Origin: Siphonodentalium dalli
Lineage: Eukaryota; Mollusca; Scaphopoda; Gadilida; Siphonodentaliidae
Direction of reading: 5' to 3'
Length of the DNA: 64,000 nucleotides
NCBI GenBank assembly: GCA_032622095.1
Contig: CP136063.1
Coordinates: 78,657,980-78,721,979, forward strand
Shown: in pieces, positions 54,784 to 64,000 of the stretch
Layout of the letters: each line of letters begins with the position of its first letter
How positions within the stretch are numbered: position 1 is the stretch's first letter
Made by a program: the position numbers and the translations under genes
Notes under the pieces: model-generated
Told to the model about the DNA's origin: nothing
The model's database searches: none
What the model saw: only the letters and a program-made list of their open reading frames with translations

Positions 54784-55285
54784 TTAAAGGCACGCGAGGC
54801 CTTAATTGTCGAAAATATTCATATTTGTTCCAAACACCGTAAACAGAAAAACATTAAAACGCATACAGTTTCGTTCATATATACCATGACCATCGCGTAA
54901 ACAGCATGTTATCATAAATACCTACTATATTTTACCTAAGCTTGAGCCTGATTGTGTTACAGAAGACAGCACAATGCTACTGGCAAATCACACACAAATG
55001 ACATAAACGCTCTTTATTAGTTCCATATCAGGAATTCACCAACAAAGGACGCTCTTTATGTTTACCATCATAATATAAACAAACACCAGAAAAGTAACTT
55101 TTTATGCTTTTGTTTACATAACAATGGTCAAATATATGACAATAACATACTGTTTATGCGATATTTCTTATTTGTATACGGACAAAGTCTGTCTACATTT
55201 TGATGTTCTTTCTGTTTGTGGCGGTTTTTGACGGGTGGAAATATTTTCACAGGATACCCACCGCCAAGGCCAACCGTACTTTTAA
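54784..55285 (+). mobile_element. T1 element, full-length
   Basis: TTAAAGGCACGCGAGGCCTT start, GGCCAACCGTACTTTTAA end. Nearly identical to 23118 and 58308, so these three are the youngest T1 copies here. Abuts P1 through a shared TTAA. Confidence 0.9.
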
Positions 55286-55319
55286 CGTGGCTTTGCTTAC
55301 ATCGCTACCAGAGTGTAAT

Positions 55320-55625
55320 AACATGAACCGACAGGTTCTCTTATTCCGAAGGCTCTCTATTCCGAAGGTTCTTTATTCTGACATTTCTCTATGTAGAAGT
55401 TTCTGTATATCGAAGGTTCTTTTTTCCGACGGTTTTCTATACCGAAGGTTCGCTATAATCTGAGGTTGCTATTCATAAATGCATCAACATTTACATGTTC
55501 CCCCCAAACAGGTTCTCTATTCCGAAGGTTCTTTATTCCGATGGTTCGCTATTCAGGAGATTCTTTATTCCGAAGATTCTCTATTCCGAAGGTTCTCTAT
55601 CCCGAAGGTACTTTATTATGTCCCC
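55320..55625 (+). repeat. 15-bp minisatellite, TTCTCTATTCCGAAGG
   Basis: Two runs (55334-55455 and 55510-55615) of 15-bp units, TCTNTATTCCGAAGG. Because 15 is a multiple of three, frames read pentapeptide repeats (LYSEGSLFRRFSIPK), which explains the two open frames. Not a supported gene. Confidence 0.9.
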
Positions 55626-56509
55626 CATAAATCCACACATGGAATGAAAAATACTATTACACTAGTATTCCTGTACTGCACTATTACAACCCAGTCTAAT
55701 TTCCAAATTGTTCCAGATGTGGGTTATTATTTTCAGGAAGACAGTATAATTTTATTATGGAAACATGGTGACTGCATGACTGAAACAAAATAAGGGACGG
55801 ACGAACTGGCATCCTGTCTTTGGAAGAAACATAAACTGCCAATGCAATCAATGCCACAATTGCATGTGGGACCAACTTCCGTCTAGTAAGCGATAGTCCG
55901 TAATTAGATTACATTGCGGAGTTCCAGTGCTGATTTAGAGTTATAACGCCACCATTATAATCATTTAGTTGGCGTATTCTTACCCAAGCTGCAAAACAGA
56001 ATCCAGTCCCATCGCTACGCTATATCTGACCGCTGCCGGCATGTGTATTTTCTTAATTATATCTAACATTTATTATTGAAGTGTTTTGTCAGTTCTAATT
56101 AATTCTGGCTTGGTCTAGACAATTTTCAAATGTATATGACAGTTCAGTTTCTCGGAATAATGCAGAATGATTTGTAGGCATAAGTTTCACATAGATTAGT
56201 GTGCGACTTCGTCACATAATGTGTAGGTGCTGGCGGCGCTAAGTCCTGCGTAGGGTACTGAACTCTGCATGGAGCTTGATTCTTACCTCCAAAATCCTCC
56301 ACTTGGTGGTCGTTCAAATTGTTTTCGTGCGTTCCCATAACATGTTTAATGTCATTGCGTCTATATGTATGGCATTTCACAATACCTATTTACGTCAGCC
56401 GACACGAGTCATAAACGCTAGTAATTCCAGACTAAGATGGCATATGTTTGTAACGCAGACCGTTGAAGAGGAAAGGTCCTCGTTTATAATAGAATAACAA
56501 AAAACAAAA
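55626..56509. other. No supported gene
   Basis: AT-rich. The region contains CAATGCAATCAATGCCACAAT and no recognised family. Confidence 0.35.
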
Positions 56510-56562
56510 AACCGTCGGAACAGTGAACCTTCGGAATAGCGAACCTTCGGAATAGAGACATG
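56510..56562 (-). repeat. 15-bp minisatellite outpost, inverted
   Basis: GAACCTTCGGAATAGCGAACCTTCGGAATAG-type units, reverse complement of the units at 55320. About three units, 0.9 kb away. Confidence 0.85.
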
Positions 56563-56569
56563 GCCCGCA

Positions 56570-56900
56570 AGCTACACCCTATTGGACCAGACACAAGTTG
56601 GTTGGGTCGGAAATGTTCAACTGGTATCTCAATCTTTCCAACTGTTGGCAATTTCCAACCTGACACCCCATAAAATCTTGTAAATGTTGCAACTAACGGC
56701 AATTCCATTCTCAAAATTTCACTGAAAGTAGAAACGTGGGCTCCTTGTGGTCTATATGAACAAATTCCTTACTAAATAATAGTTATGAAATCAGACTATC
56801 AGGACAATCTCAACCTGATTGTGATGTGAAATTTCCAACTGAGGTTGCGTCAGGCATGAAATTTCCAACTATTTAAAATATTGACCAAAGTGGGATGGGG
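56570..56900 (+). mobile_element. K1 repeat, copy 3 (partial)
   Basis: GTTGGCAATTTCCAACCTGACACCCC, then GTGAAATTTCCAACTGAGG and GAAATTTCCAACTATT blocks. No outer end recognised. Confidence 0.55.
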
Positions 56901-57051
56901 ACTAAAATCTGAGTGTGTGCACCCCTCAATCGCCACATCGATCAGTGTAAGAATTCCGAATTGCAAATATGAGCCTAATTTAGAGTGCTACTTAATTTAC
57001 CATGGATAAAATTAATTGTGTCCCTATTTGGCGGTTATTAGACCTCAGTTT

Positions 57052-57350
57052 AGCCTGCCCGTTCTCACAAAAATCAGTACATTATCTGCTTATAATAGAA
57101 CATATTTTATGTAGATAATCTGCTTAGAATTGCTTTATTTTGAGTCGATAGTGTATGGAAATGAGAACAGTTTAGTCATATCGAGTCATACTGAGGCGAT
57201 TCTAAGCTAATTATGTTCGGACAATGACACAAATAAGCCAAATAACACTAAGAGTCCACTATCTGCTTATTTCAGAATCAAATAATCACATTATGTACCT
57301 ATTTCACATTACAGGTCGATTATGTGCATATTTCCGCGAGGATATGTTGG
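57052..57350 (+). repeat. D1 repeat, copy 2
   Basis: TCAGTACATTATCTGCTTATAATAGAAC, TTTTGAGTCGATAGTG, GATTCTAAGC, ACAAATAAGCCAA and CACATTATGTACCTATTTCACATTACAGG. Same order as 59600-59925. Confidence 0.8.
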
Positions 57351-57489
57351 TTTAGCATTTATGGTAAAGTGTATTCAAGTTTCTCATTGTTTAAAACAGT
57401 ACGATATGGCACTATTTCCATACAAAATACGCCCATAGTTGCATTATTTTATTTATCTTTTTTGATCAACACTCTTTGTGATGTGTTTC

Positions 57490-57650
57490 ACTGCGCCATT
57501 CAACGGCATAACGGGTATACGTTCACTATGGGCTTATGTCCAAATCAAATCTGTCCAATATAAATATCTATGAATATTTACGTCCAATATGAACATATAT
57601 GAATATTTTCCAATATGAACATATTTTTATGACGATATGTTGACCCAGCA
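57490..57650 (+). repeat. D1-related fragment 2
   Basis: CGCCATTCAACGGCATAACGG and GTCCAATATNAANAT...GAATATT units, matching 41060-41215. Confidence 0.55.
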
Positions 57651-58307
57651 TTATTTTATATCAAATATACCAACCAATATCATAAGTTGGTTTTCCATCG
57701 AAGGAAACTTTGGAGTTCTCAACGGCCCATATTGGAGGTATATACATGCAAAGTGAACCACGAGCTCTGACATACCCGCATGTCGTCAAAGATACGCCTC
57801 ACGTGATACCGCCACCCAATACCACCAGGTGCCAAACACCTCTCGCTGGATGCACCCCAGCAGGTACCACATTAGGGGTCTCTTATAATCCGCAGTGGGG
57901 CGGTGGACATGCTATATCCGGGTTCACGTGGTGGGTCTATGTAATAAGGATAGTTTGTATCAAGTTATATCTGGGGGGGGGGGGGGGGGTCGAGATCATG
58001 TACAGTTCTGAATGTAGGCAAGTTCCCATTGCCCATGATTAGTAAACATCAGAGGGACAAGGTTCAAATGGATTTTTAGAAGGTCTTTTTATTTCTGTGA
58101 TCCAGACAATATTGCCATATATCCAACTTTGAAAAATGAACGTGAAACAAACAGTTTTAATAGTTCCCTATGACACTCGATAAACGCGTGGAATACTTAT
58201 ATACGGAGCTGAACTGAATTCGAGAAGAACTCTTGCTTTTAACTATCAGCACAATGAAAAAACGAAATCTTCAAATGTGAAACTCTTTTTTCAGCAGATT
58301 TAATCTC
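57651..58307. other. No supported gene; poly-G run
   Basis: A G run of about 18 at 57972-57990. A 110-codon plus frame (57710-58042) runs through it and has no recognised domain. Confidence 0.35.
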
Positions 58308-58809
58308 TTAAAGGCACGTGCGGCCTTAATTGTCGAAAATATTCATATTTGTTCCAAACACCGTAAACAGAAAAACATTAAAACGCACACAGTTCCGTTC
58401 ATATATACCATGACAATCGCGTAAACAGCATGTTATCATAAAGACCTACTATATTTTACCTAAGCAAGAGGCTGATTGTGTTACAGAAGACAGCACAATG
58501 CTACTGGCTAATCACACACAAATGGCATAAACGCTCTTTATTAGTTCCATATCAGGAATTCACCAACAAAGAACGCTCTTTATGTTTACCATCATAATAT
58601 AAACAAACACCAGAAAAGTTACTTTTTATGCTTTTGTTTACATAACATTGGTCAAACAGATGACAATAACATACTGTTTATGCGATATTTCTTATTTGTA
58701 TACGGACAAAGTCTGTCTACATTTTGATGTTCTTTCAGTTTGTGGCGGTTTTTGACGGGTGTAAATATTTTCACAGGATACCCACCGCCAAGGCCAACCG
58801 TACCTTTAA
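58308..58809 (+). mobile_element. T1 element, full-length
   Basis: TTAA at 58308-58311 and 58806-58809, TTAAAGGCACGTGCGGCCTT start. Nearly identical to 54784-55285. Confidence 0.9.
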
Positions 58810-59599
58810 TATGTAGCATGGGCGTACGGAATACATATATTTTTCAGTTTGTGTATGTTTAACAGCATATATGCCGACATTGACAAATGAATATGTAGCA
58901 TGTCGATAGTTATTTTTACATATATGTTGTCTTTATTACACATTACATGGGCGCATTGGGTCAATATATGATAGGTATTCAACATTGTTTTATGGATTAT
59001 ATAATCTGGAATTATGCTACAGCACAATGTCGACCTAATGAATGAGGGGATAATTGTTTGTAGTTTGTGATTTGACGCTGTTGACTTAGCCTGCATTTTG
59101 GTCCATTTACATTTCGTATATTGATCCACATGTGTCATCAATATAAATTATGGTGTTGGATTTAGCCATATTTCACTTTAACGCGATTAAACATGCAGGT
59201 CCGACTATATATGTACGTACTATAATCCATTGTACTGATGGGAAGCGAACCAGTTTTCATCTCGCTCTTTCAGACCGACCTGTTTTTGTTGGCATATTCA
59301 ATAACGTATATTCGTGAATTATTCACTCTCGCATGACCGGGAGATCACACGGGAATGCAGATAACTTATTTTGGTTAGTGAGTTACATTACTCCACTCAA
59401 TGGACATTTTCACAACTCTCAATTAAATAATTGTTCGCATATATCATCTACCAATCAGACACAGTCGGTCGTTTGATGTAATGAATATTCTGATGCCATC
59501 TTTGTTCACCCTAATTCTGATATATGTGCATACTTTCAGTGATTAATTGGCTATTTTCAAACAATGTTTGGTCAAATCATAAGATAATAAACTTGCGAT
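58810..59599. other. No supported gene
   Basis: A 111-codon minus frame (58806-59141) is unrecognised and overlaps the T1 edge. Confidence 0.35.
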
Positions 59600-59925
59600 T
59601 CAGCCTGTTTTCCTCAAAAACCGCACATTATCTTCTTATAATAGAACTTGTTTTAATCACTTATAAATGAGAACATTTTAGTCACATTATCGACCAACAA
59701 TGATGCGATTCTAAGCGGATTATGCGCAGAAAATTACACAAATAAGCCAACTAAAGACTGTTCAGGTGTATGCCCTTTAACATGTTTTCACTGTGGTCCG
59801 CACCAAAAACGAAATAACGGTGATGAGTCCATTATCTGCTTATTTCAGAATCAAATAATCACATTATATACCTATCTCACATTATAGGTCGATTATGTGC
59901 GTATTTACGCGGGGGACATGTTCAA
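59600..59925 (+). repeat. D1 repeat, copy 3
   Basis: CAGCCTGTTTTCCTC, CACATTATCTTCTTATAATAGAAC, GTGGTCCGCACCAAAAACGAAATAACGG and AATCAAATAATCACATTATATACC. Agrees in order with the copies at 52485 (reverse) and 57052. Confidence 0.8.
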
Positions 59926-60624
59926 TTTTGTTATTTTTTCACACCACAAGATGAGAATAGGGTATGTTCTTGAGTGTGAAAACAAAAATAACCATACCGC
60001 ACCCTGTAAAATGAATTAGTGTGCTTGAGCAGATAAATGTCTCCTAGAACACGATATGTTCAACCATTATGCTATGGCTGGCTGTGGAATCCTCCAGTAT
60101 AGGGTCATGTTATGTGCTAATGATGTATTAGAGGTTCTGTGTGCTTTTTATATCGTTTCTGGTATCTAAAATACAAAATATTGAGGACATAGTTCCAAGA
60201 CTCTGCATCATAAATTATATCCCGTTTTCGCACTTTAATTATTATAGTAAAATTACCTGTTTTAGAAGGACAGACAGCTGTACACGTAGCTATGTGTAAG
60301 GTGTCGGAAACGTTCAGGAAGCCAGTTCGCAAGGACAATACAGGTTGGCATAACACGCAACCAGGAGATCGACCAATCACAAAGTTTGCCGTCGCCACCG
60401 GCCAATAGAAACTGGCGGATCGGGCTATCAGATTCAAGTCGCAATTAATTTGTTTTGGGGATTTATAATTGGGATGTCGTGTTTCGCGAGTTTTTTTTAT
60501 GCATTCTAATCAATACATTCATAGAAGAGTGAATAATTAATGGCGCTAAATTGAGTTGACTCATTTTGTTGTGATTGCTATGCTACTGGCTGATATACAC
60601 CCTGAGTACATCGCCAACACTATA
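59926..60624. other. No supported gene
   Basis: A 106-codon minus frame (60117-60437) has no recognised domain. Confidence 0.35.
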
Positions 60625-60860
60625 GCCTACGGTGGCTCAGTCGGTTATTGGTACAACTCCAAGTAATCTCGCCCTCCAGCGCTGGCGTTGAGTGTTCAAA
60701 TCCACATATTATCATGTCGGAATTTGTAACTCGAAATCGTTATTTGGTTACTCGCCGATGGCCGGCTGTTTTTCGTTGACGAGTTTATCAGCCATTGAAA
60801 TCACGGTTAGATTAGCTGTGCGTGCGTATTTCCTCCACCACTAAGTCGATAAATACACTT
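60625..60860 (+). mobile_element. tRNA-derived SINE (S1), plus strand
   Basis: CCTACGGTGGCTCAGTCGGT gives the A box and GTGTTCAAATCCAC (60692) the B box. Then TGTAACTCGAAATCGTTATTTGG, CTCGCCGATGGCC, GACGAGTTTATCAGCCATTG, and TCCTCCACCACTAAGTCGAT at the 3' end. Same organisation as 27301-27545; both copies are diverged, so neither is obviously recent. Confidence 0.85.
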
Positions 60861-61220
60861 ACGCGAGAACTTACATATGCACTTTATAACAACTTTCCAC
60901 TTCCTGAAACGAGTGTATTCTGTACCTTTTTGTTTTACAATTATGTAGAAATATTTATGGCTGATGACAACATATGTACGTGTTTCGATGTGAGAAGCGG
61001 AAAATTGCGGAGATGATTTAGTAGTTAACATTGCATAGTTAGAATATATTTTTTCTCGAACGGACAGATCAAACAAATAAATACCAATACCCAGGATGTA
61101 TATATCCAGCTCCAGATTCCGACCCATAGAAGTTTCTTGAAAAAAATGGAGATAACACTGAATCGTATCCATAAATAGAAGGATTGCATTCTGATGGGAA
61201 ACTTCAATACAAATATAAAT
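60861..61220. other. No supported gene
   Basis: A 121-codon minus frame overlaps the SINE edge (60807-61172) and is unrecognised. Confidence 0.35.
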
Positions 61221-61305
61221 AATGAAGTCCCCCAGAGGGTGAATTTAGTTATGCTATTCCGCATAGCGGGCTACCATCACTAAATTCACCCTCTGGGGAC
61301 CTCAT
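61221..61305. repeat. Solo H2 hairpin
   Basis: AATGAAGTCCCCCAGAGGGT pairs with ACCCTCTGGGGACCTCAT. The stem runs through GAATTTAGT-ATGCTA around a TTCCGCA-type turn. This is the terminal hairpin of the H2 element found at 648 and 40691, here without an element body. Confidence 0.85.
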
Positions 61306-61385
61306 CGAGAAAGACTAAACAACTTAATGAATCTAATGTAATCTTTTATATTACTTCCTTCAATAACAAAGCCCACCCGCATTTC

Positions 61386-61456
61386 GTGATGACAAAACAT
61401 TTGAATTTCCATTCGTGGTTAAAGTTACTCGTGAAAATTCAATGTTTTGTCATCAC
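61386..61456. repeat. 71-bp inverted repeat
   Basis: GTGATGACAAAACATTTGAATTT pairs with AAAATTCAATGTTTTGTCATCAC around a loop near 61410-61435. Confidence 0.85.
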
Positions 61457-61499
61457 TCATGATATATAACCCATATCCACTGAAAAAGTGTGGATATCC

Positions 61500-62720
61500 T
61501 CTATATATCAACGAAATATAATAACTTCATAAACGAAATATCCTCCCATGACTGGATTAATGTACTGACTAATACTGATTCCAATAAATCTTTTGATATC
61601 AATATGAGCACGTACAACAAATATGTAGAAGAAAAAAAAAGAGAACGTAAATTTATACTAAACAGCCACCATGGCTCACAACAGGACTATTAAATTCTAT
61701 CCGGTGGAAGAATAAATTAGACAAGTCATTCTTGAAGAAAAGAACAAATTATAATCATAACATATACACAAGCTATAAATAAGCTGAATTCTCTTTTGCG
61801 AACTGCGAAACAACTATTATTACAATAAATTCCGTCAATATGAAGGTATTCAAGATAATACCAATGCGACATGGAAACTACTGCGAAATATTTTGAACAA
61901 AAAGCAAGTGAGAAATAGCATGGATGCATTCTTATGTGAAACAAGTATATCACTGAGAAAAAAGAAATTGCCATAAAATTCAACGAATGTTTTACCTACC
62001 AACATTGAACCAAACATAGCTTCAAAAATACACTCTGACAATAAAACGACAGATTATCTTCTGCGCCCTCAATTATCCTCATTTCTGATTCAACGCACAT
62101 GTGAGTTGGAAGTAATGAAAATATTTAATAGTTTAAATGCAAAAAAAAAGCGACAGGTCATGAGGAGCTAAAATTTTAACATCCTCAAACAATGTAGTGA
62201 ATATTTCATACCCCCAACTCATGTTTGTAACTTATCCCCAGACCGCATGAAATAGCCAAAGTAACTCCGATCCAACGGTGCTGCGCAATTACCTGACCAG
62301 TATCCGTCCTACCAATCTTCTCAAAGGTCCTAGAACTATTGTGCAATCAACTTAGTAAATAGTTAGAAAAAGAGACTATTCTATATGATAGTCAGTATGG
62401 ATTTAGAAACAAAAATTCCACCATTATAGCCCCGATCTCCTAGATGAACTGAACAGACAACACACCTTATGTGCATTCCTTGATATCTTCAAGGCCTTTG
62501 GCACAATAATCCAGGACACAAATGAGAATATTATCGATGCAGAGTGATTGCACTGAACTAGTTTCAAACTTATTTATCAAACAGGAGACAATGTGTTCAG
62601 TATGAGGATAACATAGCAGACCAAACTAACATTGCATGTGGTGTCCCTCAAGGCTATATACTAGGATCGCTCCTTTCCCTCATCTGCATGAATAAGAGTG
62701 TTTAGTCATATTATTGTTGT
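61500..62720 (+). pseudogene. Jockey-like LINE ORF2 relic (linker to RT motif C region)
   Basis: SSHDWINVLTNTDSNKSFDI (from 61545) and a KFILNSHHGSQQDY segment matching PWLTTGLL. In following frames come NKLNSLLRTAKQ, KAISVLPIFSKVLE-like PVSVLPIFSKVLELL (about 62295) and YDSQYGFRNKNSTIIAPIS (62380-62436). LDIFKAFGT-like motif A (about 62480) and CGVPQGYILGSLLSLICMN (62637-62695) follow; the latter matches the GVPQGSILGPLLF motif. Many stops. Family differs from the 19.8 kb LINE. Confidence 0.8.
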
Positions 62721-63480
62721 TTATTGAATTATATTCCATTGAAAAATGTGTACATGTCCGATCATTTTAGTACCAAACGTTTGACAAAAGGACAAGTATT
62801 ACTTGGTGTGTGATCAAAATTATGTCAAAAAATTGCCGCATTTTGGTGAAAATCATGCCATTCGGCAACGGACATTTGTGTGGGCTTCAAGGTGGTTTGA
62901 CATGAATAATGGTACCACTTTTTGGAGGCTATTTCCCTTTATAATTCAGTTTGTTAATTGTAATTTGAATATTTTTGAAGGTAGAGCAATGAAACTTAAC
63001 ACAGTTGATGTTAATTGTATATGCTTGATAGTAAGTACGAAAATTTGAACATCTAATCAGTTATGCATACTAATTAGCATATAATGATGCTCTTTATTAT
63101 GCAAATTAGTCATTTCATTGGTTTATACCGCAGATGGAGCATAGTTAAAACTGTTAATATCACAATATAGGCATGATCATTTTGTTTAAATTGTGGAATT
63201 TTCACCCGAATGATGACACATTTCTACCATAATATTTTAGTTAACTGTTATTGAATATTAATTAGCAACTGAATAAATTAGTAGCTATTTAGCATAATAT
63301 TTAATCTGTTTGTCGAATATTCTGAAGTTTTTGAAGGAAATAACCCAGTAACCCGGCGTCATGTGGGGTATCAAATTGAAGGTATATGAAGACAGAATTC
63401 AGAAAGGACATGTAAACTACCAGAGAATAATGTTACGAATGTTATCAATGATACAAAAGCCTCCAGAGCCATTATACATG
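62721..63480. other. No supported gene
   Basis: AT-rich with TTAGCAT/ATGCTAA repeats. An 81-codon plus frame (62803-63048) is unrecognised. Confidence 0.35.
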
Positions 63481-63489
63481 TAACCACAA

Positions 63490-64000
63490 GACCCCATTAA
63501 CAAGAGCTGTGCTGTCGCATGGATCATACACAAGAGAACATCCATAGTATCTACCCCAAATCTCATTTAGATCATCATAACCAGTCGTGGAGATATCTGC
63601 TTCGATGGAAAAAAAACAAGATTACCATATAAACAAAGATGAATGACTCCAGAAGTAAAACCCCAAAATAAAACTATTGGACACTCCATTGAATGCCCTC
63701 ATAGTACAGAACATCATTACCAAATTTCACTCAGACCCGTCAACATGTGGTGGGGATATCTGCTTTATTGGATAAAAAAAACATTTCCAGATAAACAGAT
63801 GAATAACCCTAGAACGGAAACACAAATAAAACGATTGAAAACTACATTGAATGTCTTCATAGTAGTGCACATCCAAAACAAACTTCATTCAGATATGATA
63901 ACCTGTGGTGGAGACATTTCCAAATAAACAAAGATGAATAACTCTAGAATGGGGAAAACCAGAATTGGTGGTATCATTCTCGATTTACCCGCTTTGTACC
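63490..64000 (+). repeat. ~165-bp tandem repeats to the window end
   Basis: Three units share ATNACCAAATTTCANTCAGA, GTGGNGATATCTGCTTNGATNG, ATAAACANAGATGAATNACTC and TTGNANACTCCATTGAATG. The last unit is cut by the window end. Confidence 0.75.

Larger units (their letters stand above)
54389..54787. mobile_element. P1 element, full-length, 399 bp
   Basis: TTAACCCTTTACCCAACAGAA at the left and TTTGTTGGGTAAAGGGTTAA at the right. An 18-bp perfect inverted end with TTAA target and CCC start is the piggyBac pattern. Two facing hairpins lie inside (54420-54486 forward, 54567-54633 reverse), separated by an 80-bp AT-rich spacer made of the minisatellite unit seen at 32545. No transposase. Its right TTAA is also the left TTAA of the next T1 element. 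Confidence 0.9.

Noticed and set aside
55200-55793. Pentapeptide-repeat proteins
   Set aside because: The first starts inside T1 and both are the 15-bp minisatellite read in frame.

Overview
This window looks like intergenic DNA from an animal nuclear genome, most likely a marine invertebrate and plausibly a mollusc or other lophotrochozoan. The phylum is an inference from repeat style and from the type of multi-copy gene present; I did not identify a species. It is AT-rich and repeat-dense. It has no operons, no bacterial-type genes and no convincing intact host gene. Nearly every recognisable coding stretch is a decayed piece of a transposable element or of a multi-copy transposon-like gene family.

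Layout. 0.6-2.6 kb: a hairpin-ended short element, then a 1.5 kb two-unit repeat full of TGACCTTGA/TCAAGGTCA half-sites. 2.9-8.2 kb: a plus-strand broken gene of a repeated invertebrate family (C-x2-C and YH-x2-CY region, CTLDGSSMH, PGWNVFNAAIS, LRLGGFH, DAKGRTG, NPF, DTDI, ALSGCDT blocks). It is cut by a hAT-like element with a perfect 8-bp target duplication, by a LINE tail and by a TTAA element. 8.4-19.8 kb: tandem repeats, TTAA elements, a 203-bp palindrome and a repeat rich in GTTGGAAATTTCCAAC-like palindromes. 19.8-24.4 kb: a degraded non-LTR retrotransposon (endonuclease, reverse transcriptase, C-terminal Cys/His knuckle) interrupted by an antisense copy of a like LINE, a mariner-like element and a TTAA element. 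24.4-36.5 kb: more LINE ends, foldbacks, a tRNA-derived SINE, a large inverted-repeat pair, minisatellites and mollusc-style 165-bp arrays. 37-47.7 kb: TTAA foldbacks, a TA-flanked foldback, an approximately 160-bp satellite with AAGATGGC/GGCCATGTT, and a TA-flanked element. 48-64 kb: a possible hAT-like element, a 5S rRNA-derived relic, copies of an interspersed dyad repeat, a 15-bp minisatellite, a second SINE, a Jockey-like LINE relic and a final tandem array.

Family names used here (mine): T1, T2, T3 = three TTAA-flanked non-autonomous families with TTAAAG ends; P1 = TTAACCC-ended piggyBac-like family; M1 = TA-flanked family with TGTGACCCGCC ends; H2 = family whose ends are hairpins; K1 = repeat with kappaB-like palindromes; Y1 = AAGATGGC satellite; D1 = interspersed dyad repeat; E1 = inverted-pair repeat; G1 = CCGCGGT-rich repeat; S1 = tRNA-derived SINE.

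The most unusual signal is architectural. In P1/M1 and in H2 each element end is itself a palindrome of about 65-95 bp. In P1/M1 a single mismatch in the stem gives each palindrome a direction, and paired copies always face each other. The same hairpin sits inside elements with different outer termini, and hairpins also occur alone or fused.
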